This document shows, piece after piece, positions 21,286 to 31,926 of a stretch of 31,926 nt of DNA. The stretch's first letter is position 1. Each line of letters begins with the position of its first letter. The notes under the pieces are model-generated. The model saw only the letters and a list, made by a program, of their open reading frames with translations, was not told where the DNA came from and searched no databases. Location: contig CAJVPJ010000255.1 in the NCBI GenBank assembly GCA_910592205.1, positions 1 through 31,926 of the forward strand, written 5' to 3'. This stretch comes from Paraglomus occultum (taxonomy: Eukaryota > Glomeromycota > Glomeromycetes > Paraglomerales > Paraglomeraceae). Position numbers and translations under genes: made by a program.

Positions 21286-23564
21286 ATGTTTTGTGCCAGT
21301 ATGTAGAGTTTATCAGTATCTTCCCTACTCTTGGAGTAATGAATCTCACGATCTTGTCACTAATAGGATAACCACCTCAATAACAGTTTCTGGAGAAGCC
21401 CTGCAGGAGCCCGTAGCGTCCAGAAAATCAGGACATATTTACGAGAAACGATTGATTTTGAAGTATATTGCTGACAATGGAAGAGATCCAATAACGGGAG
21501 AGGATATCGCGGAAGAAGATTTACTGGATATCAAGACTAGTATGTAGGAGCAATAGACCGAGATGTCTACACGAAACACGAAACTTTACGTCTTGATAAA
21601 ATACGTGTCGTTTAAATAAGACGACTAATGAAGAGAGTGATGCCGCAGTATCACAGAAACATTCAGGAGAAGATATAACTCTTGTAGGAAGACAATAATT
21701 TTATGCTAAACGAATCTCTCTCTTAACAGGTCCAAAAATTGTAAAACCACGTCCACCACAACTGTCATCAATCCCATCTATGATCTCGGCCCTTCAGAAT
21801 GAATGGGACAGTTTAATGTTAGAAACGTTTACCCTCAAGCAACAGTATCAAGAAGTACGACAAGAGCTCAGCCATGCTCTCTATCAACACGACGCTGCCT
21901 GTAGAGTTATTGCAAGACTAATAAAAGAAAGAGATGCAGCCAGAGAGTAAGCACTCATTGACCTCAAATTCTGTGCAAAACTTTAACGGTTAGCTGAAAT
22001 ATGTACTCACACGTTAGCATTTGGATCACAGTGCGTTGGCTAAAGTCCAAGCACATATAGGCGCATCCGTTTCGCAAGAGGACACCCAAGAAAGTCAGAG
22101 TATGGATGTAGAAATGCTAGACAGGCGCATCGACAGCAGTATTATCGAGAAAATGTCAGAACTAAATGCAGTGTAAGTGTTCACTATGAGTTACAGTTTA
22201 TTTATCTATATCAAGTAGTACCGACTAATCTGAATTATATACAATCTTCACGTCTGCATTGTCTCTGTCATTTTATGACTTGTAATGATCAGTCTATCAA
22301 AGGGACGCAAGAAACGAAAAACACCACCAAACTTCACGTCTATAGACTCGGTCAGATCATACAAATGGACCTCTGAGGCCGCCCCCATGCACGCGTCAAG
22401 CGCTCCTGGAATAACTTCTCTTGACATCAGCTCGAACGGCCACTTTGTTTTGACTGGAGGTGTCGACCATACTGCCATAATCTATAATAGTGGCAAACAG
22501 AGAATTGACTCTGTTTTAAAAGGGCATACCAAGGAGATAACGGACGTGTTGTGGCGTGGCAAAGCAGACCCCGGACACCCAGACATTGCATTTACTGCCA
22601 GTTCGGATAATAATGTGAAGATATGGCAACCTTCGGACGGCGGTATAATTCATATTGATTTCGTATGCTTATAAATTATAAAATAATCGTATCTAAGTTT
22701 ACTTTATTTCGGGCATTCATAGGTTATTTTGCAACTTCCACGATTAAAGCTCACTCGGCCGGAGTTACAGGAATTGCATTAAATCCTACTCTTGACTATG
22801 TGGTCTCCGTATCATCTGATTCAACTTGGGCATTCCATGACGTAGAGACGGGGAAGACGCTTTCTCGTATCGAAAGCAACGAAGTACAAAATGGTGAGTT
22901 TTCACTGCGATTACGTTAGATGGCAAAAACCACGCAATCTAAATATATGCATTCATATCTTGTCGTATTCTAATCGTTGTATTCCTTCCGCGATGCAATT
23001 TATAAGGTTATACTGCGGCAAAGTTCCACCCAGACGCTTTACTGCTTGGTACAGGGACAAATGATTCTATGGTACATATCTGGGATATGAAATCTCAGAA
23101 CATTGTCGCGCCATTTTCAGGACATAGTGGCGCTGTTACTGCGCTTGCATTCTCTGAGAACGGATACTACTTGGCAACAACGTCGGAAGATAATCTGGTT
23201 AGATTATGGGATCTTCGGAAATTGACAAACTTTAAAGTGCTGACTTTGCCAGAGGACAATAAACTTAACAAAGTTGTATGGGATCACACCGGACAGTATT
23301 TGGCTGTTGGCGGGACTGATGTGAGGTATGTATAGTTTACATTGTATTACTATATATTGCGCGAGAATGGATTTTTACGAGTATTTCAAACTATCTATTT
23401 GCATAAACAGAGTATTCCATTCCAAGACTTGGGAAGAACTCGCAGTTCTTGCGGATAACACTGCAGAGGTGACAGATCTGAAATTCGGTGAATTGGCAAA
23501 ATATCTTGCAGTTGTTGGACTGGATGGATCTCTAAGATATTACAGTCCAGAACGCGGTGAATAA
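21286..23564 (+). CDS. PRP19: Pre-mRNA-processing factor 19, U-box E3 ubiquitin ligase
   Basis: Eight exons: 21286-21298, 21387-21539, 21730-21946, 22032-22172, 22293-22642, 22723-22893, 23007-23325 and 23411-23564 (1518 nt, 505 aa; the family is about 500 aa). PRP19 is the scaffold and E3 ligase of the NineTeen complex, which activates the spliceosome, and acts in the nucleus. The first exon encodes only four residues plus one base (MFCA); the U-box continues through [20 protein letters not shown] to about residue 60. Residues 60-135 give the tetramerising coiled coil ([19 protein letters not shown]). A variable linker with a basic patch (KGRKKRK) follows, then a seven-bladed WD40 propeller from about 205 to the end, with [25 protein letters not shown] and [14 protein letters not shown] as clear blades. 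Convergent with DUS4, whose stop is 186 bp beyond. Confidence 0.97.
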
Positions 23565-23675
23565 TTTGAGTGTAAATAGATCCTTTTTAGACGTTTAGTT
23601 GACAAAAAAAGAGAAAAGTTAAAAAAAGGGTTATCATAACGCCGAAGTGTAGCTATGCGATAGTAAATTAGATCG

Positions 23676-23681
23676 AATAAA
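23676..23681 (+). promoter_or_regulatory. Poly(A) signal for PRP19
   Basis: AATAAA 112 bases after the PRP19 stop and 70 bases before the convergent DUS4 stop. On the opposite strand an AATAAA at 23743-23748 follows the DUS4 stop, so the two transcripts probably end close together or overlap at their 3' ends. Confidence 0.5.
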
Positions 23682-23750
23682 AGCTTTTCTTAGACGTTTT
23701 AGCTGGAAAAAAAGTGGTATTAAAAAGAGGTTTCAATCACTGTTTATTAA

Positions 23751-25063
23751 TTAATATAATTTGAGTCCATAATGCTCTTCCAAATAATCGAGCACTGCAG
23801 GTGTATTTGTGAGAGTATTAAAGGCCTTACTCTCGGCATTACTCATTACCTTCTCCAGCATATAGATCCTAGATAATAGACGAAAGATGAAGCTGTGTGC
23901 AACTCAATCAATCACAAAGCACCATATTGAGATACTTACAAGTGGTGATGAAATATAAAGAAATTGTTTCCATAATCCAAAGACAGCCTCACAAACTTTT
24001 CAACACATGCCCACGGAGTCCTTTTATGTCCAGAAAACAATGCAGGATTTTCTAATATTCCTCTTGCTGACATTACTCCATCCACACCTGTATAGGATTG
24101 AATTCTCTGAGCGTCTTCTACACTAAACACATCTCCGTTGGCGATAACGGGAATAGAGACAGTTTCTTTTACTAGCTTGATCGCATCAAGATTGACTGGT
24201 TCACTCGAACGCTGACGACGTGTGCGGCCATGAACAGCGATAAAATCTAAACCAGTCGACTCGACTTGTTGGACAAATGAGACGGTTTCCCTGATATCGT
24301 GAGAAATGTAAGAATTAACCTAAATGCCTGATTCGCTAATATGATTAAACACGGTCACAATAAACTCTTATTTTTTGTCACTTGCCTCAAATCAGCATGC
24401 ACACGTATCTTAACCGAACAAGTGACTTCAGTACCAACTCTGGATTTCACAGCTCTAACCATGTCCCTAACAAACTCGGGCTTTTCCATCAGACGTGCTC
24501 CGATACCTTCGTTGATTGCCCATTTTTGCGGACATCCACAGTTTATGTCTGTTCCCGCAAAAAATGCCAAATACAGTCACCCGCCCTCAGTTAGAATCGA
24601 TAAAGCCGGCATCTCTCTCACTCTTGCTCTTACCAATCCCACTAACGTATTTGGCGACTAACTCGGCGGCATCAGAGAGTTCTTTCGAGTTCTTGGCAGC
24701 AAACTGTATAACAAGCGGCGTATCTTTTATATTTGTAGTGAGTTCACTATCACGTGCATACTTTGATGCTGCAAAATCGGCCGATAATATCATGGGAGTA
24801 TAGCACAGGTCGACATCATACCTTGAGAAACGACGGGTGAGTTATTGGGAAAACAATATGAACGATTGAAATTAGAAAAAAGAAAGATTTGCGCAATCTC
24901 TGCTTTAATATTTTTTTCTACATAATTTATCACCAACATACCCTCGCACTAGTTCTCTAAAGGGTAGCTTGCTGTATCTTACCATAGGCGCACATACGTT
25001 TACACAACGCTTGCTTTCGAATAGCGTCAACGGAGACACTTTCTGACCTAATTCTTCAAACAT
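23751..25063 (-). CDS. DUS4: tRNA-dihydrouridine(20a/20b) synthase
   Basis: Five exons read on the minus strand: 25063-24942, 24821-24634, 24548-24386, 24290-23940 and 23868-23751 (942 nt, 313 aa). DUS4 is a flavoprotein that uses NADPH to reduce uridines 20a and 20b in the tRNA D-loop. Visible motifs in order: CAPMVRYSKLPFREL (FMN-binding start of the TIM barrel), DLCYTPMILSADFA, INCGCPQKWA with the probable catalytic Cys109, VKIRVHADL with K150, VHGRT with H178, NGDVFSVEDA, and GVDGVMSARGILENPALF. DLCYTPMI, CGCPQKWA and the FHHHL-IYMLEK ending are features of the Dus4 branch rather than Dus1-3. Intron 3 (24291-24385) has a GC-AG boundary (AG/GCAAGT); no GT donor nearby keeps frame. NAA30 lies 254 bp upstream on the same strand. 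Confidence 0.95.
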
Positions 25064-25317
25064 AATTTCTTTTACAAGCTAAGAAAATCGATGGCGGGAA
25101 TTGAGTGTCATAAAAATAAATGATCTGCACCAGAAATAGTCACGTTATTTTGTTTGAATGTTAGTTACTTTTCAGTGCGAGAGTTATCAAACGATTGATT
25201 GCTGTATAAATAATTACTTTTTTTTTTCGCGGCTACAAACAATCTATCAAAACTACTCAAGGCTTTAACCGCTTCGAAATCCGCAACCACACCGATTCGT
25301 CTCTTATCTAATCCTGT

Positions 25318-26355
25318 TCAATTTTCTTGTCGTTTCGTCTTCGGATCATCAGACATTCTATTCTGCTCATACATCTTGTCTTCCAACTCTTTACTCATAG
25401 TCGCAGATCCAGCTCCAGCTTCATTCCCTCCACCTCGACAGAATAACTTTAACCGAAATGCATCTACTCCGTTTAAATAGTATCTATATAGTCTTTTATC
25501 ACGTAAAAACCCCAGGTTTTGGTACAATGATAACGCGCCGACGTTAGTGCGTTCTGTTTCCAAAACTATCTGTAGAGAATGCGGGGAGATGAACAACCGT
25601 ACAATTGTAAGTATATTGAGCCACCGAGACTGTATACCAAGACGGTATCTATGATACAGATGTCCTGTTTTTTACCTCATCAGCATTCAGACTCTTCATG
25701 GCATTGATAGCCATCTTGACTAACGACGTTCCTATTTACAGCATTTAACATAGACGATGTTACAACGAATCGATGCAGAATGTCATTAATCAATAAACAT
25801 ATATCCTATATCTTGTTCCGAATGACCCCTTCTGAATTTGTTCGTCTTTACCAATCTTCATCTTCCTGTATTCTTTTTTCACTGCTAACATTCCGATATA
25901 CCCTCTGTATGCGTCTCGATGACGATCCAGTTTACAGATGATAACTCCAACGCAAACATCACTCTCGGAGCTAGTTTTATCTAAGGCCTTGGATGAATTG
26001 GAAGATAGAACAAGAGAATGACGTGATCAAGGATGAACACTGGCGATTATGTTGACTGTGCTAATGTTAAATTGAGGTAATGCTGTTCTATATTTCTTCA
26101 TAAGAAATGGTTGTATTGGTATTCACGAACTTTTCCTCAAACAATAATTCCTGTAATACCACTCCGTTCAATACCACGCCAGCCCGCCTTACTTACCATG
26201 AAACATAGATTGGGCCAATTGTTGATAAAGTATCGATAAGTATATATTGAATAAGGTTCAGAGAGATCCTTCTCTATTAAGGTCATGATTCCTGGAAGTT
26301 GTAATTCAGACGAATATGGAACATATTCTATTTGATCAGGACTTGGAGGCGCCAT
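25318..26355 (-). CDS. NAA30: N-alpha-acetyltransferase 30, catalytic subunit of NatC
   Basis: Four exons on the minus strand: 26355-26197, 25987-25852, 25731-25676 and 25569-25318 (603 nt, 200 aa). NAA30 (yeast Mak3) acetylates the N-terminal Met of proteins starting Met-Leu, Met-Ile and similar, in the ribosome-associated NatC complex. The GNAT fold is complete: [20 protein letters not shown] (substrate side, near-universal in Naa30), [19 protein letters not shown], the acetyl-CoA loop, [19 protein letters not shown] and [20 protein letters not shown]. The acetyl-CoA loop, normally R/Q-x-x-G-x-G/A, reads R94-K-M-K97-I-G99, so Lys replaces the first Gly. After residue 160 a short polar Gly/Ala-rich, then charged tail follows, not part of the domain. 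The start is the first ATG giving a family-like N-terminus; an upstream TTG extension is ignored. Confidence 0.95.
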
Positions 26356-28323
26356 CAATGCCCGGTTCAAAGATCAAAATAAATTTAAAATTTAAATTCC
26401 CGAGCTTAAAAAAGCTTTGTCGATCAATGGAAGAGATATATGATGACGTCATTGAATTGAGATACATTGAAGCGAAAACTCAATTTATAACCTTTTAATA
26501 ATATTGGCTTATTATTATCAAAGTCGAAAATGCTGTTATCTAATTTACAGGATTTACGGTATATATTATTGAAAGCAGAGTAGTGATAGTGAGAGAATTC
26601 GATAATCAGTTTTCTGAATTTGACGACGGTATATACTATATATGGTACAGATTTTGAAACTTTGTCCCGCAAATGTTCATTTTGTGACAATAAAACCCAT
26701 TTTCCACGAGTTTGAAGTCGCAGCCATACAAAATCGAGACAGGTTTGCGAGCATCAACTTCATCTATACTATTATGTACCTCGTCAAGCTTTAACCGAAT
26801 CACTAGTCAAATTGAGACATACAGTTTATCAATAAGGAAGTTAAATAATCGTTCCGTTGGTTCACACATACTTTTGTTTAAATCATTTCCATCATAGTAA
26901 GCAGAGTACTGCTACTTTGCCTTCCGATTGTGCTTTGTTATTTGACTCTTGAAGGACCATAACGTCAAAGCAAAGGATTGATATAATATTCCTAATTATA
27001 TAACGTTTAGAACAATTTTGCATTGTTAGGATGGAAGCAAATATATGCCTTTACTTAGCATGTACGTAATATAAAGTAAACAGCGGCCGATACACGTATA
27101 CAGACCGAGTAGAAATATGGTATAGTGCCCACCTGTTATATAGTCACTTGAACTAACGTTTTCTGAGTCAATTTCAACTTGGTTTTTATACACTCGAAGT
27201 GCTTTCTTCCCAATACGTGTGTTATATCCATCAATATCTTGTATTGCATGTTAAAATATGATCTCCCTTGCACAGAGAATAAGAACGCGCGTGCAAGTTT
27301 TAACTACTTTGTCCATTCATTCACTGACCTTGTTTGAACTGTATTGGCATGATAATAAATTTTAAGGTTAGCTTGTTATTGCGTCATTGAGTTTACCGAT
27401 AAGAGACCAAGATGCTAACTAAAAGCTATTGACCTGTCTGTTCACACGTTCCGCTAGGGTCTGGTCTTCCCTATCGTATCATAAATATAACAACACATTA
27501 ACATAGCATTTTACCTTACGGTCGATAATGTGTTGTGTCCTGACTTGAGATATCAATAACTCAAATGAAGGAAGATAACTTGAGATGACTATGCATAATT
27601 GTAAATTTCTTATTTATTCATAAATGAGTTTGCAAACAAAGATCATTAGTAGACTTTGTGATCACTCTGCTTTCAAACAATAGTTACTATTCTCGACAGA
27701 CATAAAAAGAAATAAAACATAAGCATACAATTTTCGATGAATTTACCGAGGAGAGAATGCACTGACAATTACAATGATGTGAGAAATATACAGAGAATAT
27801 TGACAATAACTACACCCAAGGAGAAAAGAATAAATTTCTGTACCCATATCATACATCTGAACTGATGCCAAGTATTGCATCAACCTTTTACAAGAAAGTG
27901 AGAGCCCGCATAGTTGTATTGATTAATACATTTACTGTTGTATATGTAAAGTCTTATCGAAAAGATCGATTTTTTTATGGAATCATAATATATAGTAGTA
28001 GTGGTCAGAAAGAAGATAAGAAAGAAAGAAAAAAAGTACACGTTGTTGAAAAAAAAGAAGAGTTCGTAGTATTAGTAGTAGCAATAATAATAATAATAAT
28101 AATAATACTAGTAAAATGACTTTAAGTATGCTAATGATTGTAATGAATAATTCAAACTAAATGGTACTAAAAACTTATTAAACAAACTATATTACCACCA
28201 ATGCCTAAAAAATATCTTATTTACAATATTCTCATGAATAGTCAATAACTTTTGATATGCGAAACTATGTTCAATATGCATATAAATTCCGAATTGCTTT
28301 TCTTCATACCATCCATCCCGTCC
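26356..28323. other. Spacer, mostly non-coding
   Basis: Upstream of NAA30 and downstream of the beta-trefoil gene. A minus-strand frame of about 50 codons (roughly 26636-26800) reads LDEVHNSIDEVDARKPVSI, then YGCDFKLVENGFYCHKMNIC. It looks more protein-like than its surroundings but overlaps another open frame and has no recognisable family. Nothing else is supported apart from the (AAT)8 run. Confidence 0.4.
28083..28106. repeat. (AAT)8 microsatellite
   Basis: Eight perfect AAT units, preceded by a purine-rich stretch (agaaagaagataagaaagaa). Together they create a spurious Lys/Glu then poly-Ile reading frame on the plus strand. Confidence 0.95.
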
Positions 28324-28989
28324 CTAACTACAAATAACCTTTGGTGTGGTGTGTTCTATTACCCAGGTCTCGTTGCCAAACCCACCGAGATGTTCCCAAA
28401 GTATAACTCTTGCGGGATCAGGATATTTGCCGTTCCCAGGTACGCTCCAATTGAGATTCCATGCAACTATGGGTCTTACAAGCATTCGACTGTCGGCAAT
28501 TGTCTGCAATTTCCATACAAATTCAGGATTGCGTGAATCTGTTTCCTCGTTATATGGTGCAAGTGTGATATTTATTCCCATTCGAGAACAGTCGCTTGCT
28601 TTTATCGCATGCTGAGGATGGCTCATGTTAAATATACGATACGAACCCACCCATGCGATGGGAAATAGAATAGGCTTGAGTATCCACACTTCGGGGTGAT
28701 CGTGTGGGTGTTGACGAGGAGGTGAAGATGTGACAATGATATTGTTTTCGGCCGATGCTGTAAGATATGCTTTTGATGTGTAAGCGGTGCTGAGAAAGCG
28801 GACGTGCTCGACTGTGGAATACATGTCAGGGTCGACACAAAAAGTGTGTGGGGATTGTAAAAGTTTTGAGAAGACGGTGTGTTTGTTGGGAAGAGAGCAA
28901 TAATGTTGCAAAAGACGAAAGACAGAAACCAAAATATTGAAAGTAAGTGCGGTTTGGGCTAAATAGACTGACGGCGCCTTATTAATCAA
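28324..28989 (-). CDS. Beta-trefoil (ricin-B-lectin or MIR-like) protein
   Basis: A single open frame of 221 codons. The C-terminal 166 residues, from M56 (ATG at 28824), have the shape of one beta-trefoil domain. Three lobes each end in an aromatic W-x-[ILV] signature: EVWILKPI, EFVWKLQTI and NETWVIE. Lobe starts resemble ricin-B-like repeats: VRFLSTAYTSKAYLTAS, YRIFNMSHPQHAIKAS and ARVILWEHLGGFGNE. Such domains usually bind sugars, or proteins in MIR-type members; no catalytic toxin chain is present, so I read it as a lectin-like or binding protein only. Residues 1-55 contain a hydrophobic stretch (AQTALTFNILVSVF) that may be a signal anchor or may not be translated; the shorter start at 28824 is a serious alternative. 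No intron is evident. The family call is by pattern only. Confidence 0.55.
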   Translation of the reverse strand: MINKAPSVYLAQTALTFNILVSVFRLLQHYCSLPNKHTVFSKLLQSPHTFCVDPDMYSTVEHVRFLSTAYTSKAYLTASAENNIIVTSSPPRQHPHDHPEVWILKPILFPIAWVGSYRIFNMSHPQHAIKASDCSRMGINITLAPYNEETDSRNPEFVWKLQTIADSRMLVRPIVAWNLNWSVPGNGKYPDPARVILWEHLGGFGNETWVIEHTTPKVICS

Positions 28990-31926
28990 GTCTGGATCCG
29001 GAGATTATTTGTCGTAACTGGGGGGATGACAGCGTATATGCAAGTATATTTTCACTGCCTCGTAAGATGAAGATTGTTTTGGCCAAATATGTACTCGGTG
29101 CAACTACTGCTCCCGAGTTGTGAGAACACATATTTAGGCATGAAGTATTAGGCAATGTAAAATAATTGAATTATTTCTATTGTGAACGGAGTGGGTTTTT
29201 TATTTGTATCATTAATAAGCCCAAATATATTCGGATTTAAATGTCAATCTGTTGATTGTAGGTATGAAGGAAACACAATATAATTTAACACAATGTTGAG
29301 TACGTTTTGCCATTGTAAATGTTATCTATTTGCATTCGAGATTGTGGTGAAGAGAGGCAAGAAACAAAGCTGTTTGGGAATATAAAAAAAGCGAGAGAGG
29401 TTGTAAAAACTTGATTATAACTGTATAATAATAACTGTTGTTTAGGATTGTAAATAAACGAGTATAATTAATATCTTATATTTAATGTATAAAAAATAAT
29501 TATAATTAGCATTACGGATATTTTAAGTTAAGGCTGCGGACGTTTTGGTGTTGACTTTGGGGTTGATTGTTACTATTTATGGCATGTGGCAGATGGCAAG
29601 CATTGTCTCGATGGGTCTAGACTTGGGAAAAGGAGAATCTGGATGATCTGGATGCATGCAAGACCACGTACATTTTGACTGTAGGGGACACAACTACAGA
29701 ATTTCACCCGACGTAACACCACCGGCCAGAAAAGGAAGTCTCCCCGTTCTTCTGATTGCATATTAATATACACATCGATACATTAATATTATATCATACA
29801 TAACCGTCATGGCTCATGCACAATAGATCTACGTCTCGTTCATTTAAATCAAATTTTGAATGAGATTTGTTGATTCTACATTGGTCTACGAGTTAGGATG
29901 AACGATGATGCTCTTCAGAACGAGTAACAAACCAGTATATACCACCAAATTATCGCATCATAGTATTGTCATGTCATCATCATGAATGCTTACATGAGCA
30001 TCCTGTTACAAAACCGGTAATAAAGGCTTTACTAAACGCCCGCGGAAATGTCTTTATTTGGAATGTTGGCTGGAATTAAAAGTCCATAACCCAGGTACAA
30101 ACATGCACAAATATATTAGTCTACAGTTAAATGAATATTGGATAATCATCGAGTAGTACTAGAAGGGGTACATCACGTGTCGATTGATATATTAATTCAT
30201 ACTATTATGCACGTGTATATTCTAATAGATTATTATTATCATTGTTATTATTATTATAGCGATTGCAATGTGATTAGATGATATTAACTTCTGATCATTA
30301 TTATCAGTACCTTATACGACTATTCATTCATGTCGTGGTCTGAGCATCGGACATCGGACGGATTGATTTTAACATTACCTTTTAAAAAAAATTTTCCAAC
30401 AGTATATTTAAATTACATGTTTAAAAAAAACGTAATAAACCAATTTTTCAATAATTGACTTGTTCTATTTTGTGTTAGTCTGTTCTCATAATGACAAAGA
30501 ATATGTAATGGCGGAAAAAAAGTCTCAAGACTTTTTTAGATAATATGGTTGTCGTATGAATAAGTTTTTCGAAAATCTCATGATACAATGGAAACAGTCC
30601 GTTCACACGATATGCGACGATATTGCTAAATAATAGTTGATTTCTCAGATATTGTTCTTTTTATTAATGATAACAGAATTCGTAATTTTGAGGAATCAGC
30701 CATGTATTCGACGAAGAGTGTTTCGATTTGACTGGCTAAACACAGTCGTTCGATCATGCATTAAATTTCTTTGTTTTCGTCATACATGACTGTCATCTGA
30801 CTATGTAGATGGAATGTTATGATGTTGTGATCAGGCTTGTTTGCTTTATTTTCGAAGCTGTGAGGGAATGTACGAAAAAAGCCAAAGACCTTCTTTTTTG
30901 CAACCCATACCATTGAGCAAGCCGAATTATTGGAAGAGAATTACTGACAGTCGAGAAACATAGTAACCGCAGTAGCAGCCTAAGAATGAAACGATTCAAC
31001 GCCTCCCCCAAACCTCAATCGTTTTGCATGTCATTTAGCTAATTTTGTAACCTAATTATTTTAGGGAAAAAAAAAAGGCTTTTGTGTCACAATCAATTGT
31101 AAACATTATGAGATTTGAGAGGTCTAGATCGCTCGCTAAAAAAAACTTGTCAAATTTAGATTTAGAGATGGTAACCATTTCTTAATAAACAGCTTGTTCT
31201 GGTGGCTGTTTCTGGCTGTTGGCTGTTCTGCTATTTTGACTGATTGGCCGATGAATAGGTTTTAAAATAGTATTACGCCATTCACTTATATTAATATTGA
31301 TATGTACCAAATAGGGTCTAGACGATCATCGATTAATATTAAAGATATTAACTTCTTTTTTTTTAATTAGGTCAAACAAACATACAAGGCTTGGCACAAC
31401 CGTTTCTAGAACATATTAAATCTGATAGATCTCCAAACTATATTTCCTCCTTTCCATCCAATCAATCTCCTCCATCCCGGAAAAGCTTATGCAGGTCTGT
31501 CGTCTGTGGACAACGATAATAGTGTTCTCTTTGTAAGAATAAACGTAACAGGTGAAGGTTTTGTGTTCACGGAGATATTATATGCACATTTCATTACACA
31601 GATGAGTTGTAACAGTAAAAATTGCTTAATATTGTTATTGACAGAAACTTTCAGACAATAAAAAGCCGTTACATATGTTTGTTGTTTGCTGCAAATTAAA
31701 CCTTTTTACTACCAATTATTATTATCAGTCACACACTTTCACGTTATCCAAGCACAAACCGGACGGTACAACAAACCGCTTATGGCAATAAGGCTCTATC
31801 AAATGTAACGATAATAACTATTTTATTAACAATGGGTGCTTCAAAGTTGTGTACACTCACTGGACAAAAGTCTACGTAATTTTTGTCGATCACATAGTAA
31901 AACATATGAAAAATCTATTTTTTCGA
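28990..31926. other. Right-edge spacer with one possible exon
   Basis: AT-rich, with several A/T runs and TTA/ATT-rich stretches (around 30226-30256). Frames at 29573-29773 and 30817-31011 on the minus strand show no recognisable domain. The only part with coding character is 31371-31519, listed separately. Confidence 0.45.
31371..31519 (+). other. Possible exon of an unidentified gene
   Basis: A strong polypyrimidine acceptor (ttctttttttttaattag) ends at 31370. Using the first two bases to complete a codon, the frame then stays open 49 codons to TAA at 31517-31519, reading QTNIQGLAQPFLEHIKS, then SPNYISSFPSNQSPPSRKS. A donor-like AG/GTCTGT occurs at 31494. No upstream exon was identified and the family is unknown, so this is only a candidate. 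Confidence 0.22.

Noticed and set aside
24341-24803. Several plus-strand frames of 70-106 codons
   Set aside because: They are antisense shadows of the DUS4 exons, whose minus-strand translation matches the family motif by motif.
27865-28119. 84-codon frame with Lys/Glu run and poly-Ile
   Set aside because: Produced by a purine-rich stretch followed by the (AAT)8 microsatellite; composition is not that of a real protein.
1-31926. tRNA, rRNA, CRISPR or bacterial-type operon signals
   Set aside because: No credible GGTTCGANYCC box with flanking stems, no regular repeat-spacer array and no ribosomal RNA sequence were seen. The intron-rich genes make this a eukaryotic nuclear sequence.

Overview
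The window looks like a piece of an AT-rich fungal nuclear genome. Coding genes are broken by short GT-AG introns of about 60-235 nt with GTAAGT/GTATGT donors and YTAAC-like branch sites, and genes are separated by long repeat-bearing AT-rich spacers. The gene set is eukaryotic and fungal: a single-domain ML lipid-transfer-type protein, an alcohol-acetyltransferase-family acyltransferase, PRP19, DUS4, NAA30, REX4, HIBCH and SDHAF4. Repeat load plus this gene set would fit an early-diverging lineage such as Mucoromycota or Glomeromycotina. That placement is inference; no marker in the window fixes it.

Region 1 (about 1-12.2 kb) is accessory and repeat-rich. It holds a duplicated gene pair of unknown family. 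Copy A (1108-2469) can be spliced into a clean 279-codon frame in which one phase 1-1 exon has been tandemly repeated. Copy B (5528-6638) has one unit and a frame break. The duplication includes downstream flank. Around it lie a tandem repeat upstream of copy B (5036-5294), a 257-bp Tc1/mariner/pogo-type MITE with TA target-site duplication (7172-7432), a 13-bp minisatellite, a dispersed degenerate flank repeat, an inverted repeat pair (10479-10520 / 11480-11518) and a stop-broken coding relic (11509-11925). One conventional gene, a secreted ML-domain protein on the minus strand (9433-9909), has had its C-terminus altered by a 73-bp tandem duplication.

Region 2 (12.2-16.5 kb) is a compact same-strand run: REX4 (rRNA-processing exonuclease), HIBCH (mitochondrial valine catabolism) and SDHAF4 (succinate dehydrogenase assembly), with gaps of only about 230 bp. 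All exon junctions were reconstructed and keep frame.

Region 3 (16.5-21.3 kb) has a two-exon alcohol-acetyltransferase-like gene with an HHxxxDG motif, between long spacers.

Region 4 (21.3-26.4 kb) has PRP19 (eight exons, plus strand) converging on DUS4 and NAA30 (minus strand). These are housekeeping factors for splicing, tRNA dihydrouridylation and N-terminal acetylation. DUS4 contains a GC-AG intron, and NAA30 has a lysine in place of a glycine in the acetyl-CoA loop.

Region 5 (26.4-31.9 kb) is mostly non-coding by eye. It has a beta-trefoil (ricin-B/MIR-like) protein on the minus strand at 28.3-29.0 kb, an (AAT)8 microsatellite, and a possible exon near the right edge. No tRNA, rRNA or CRISPR was found.
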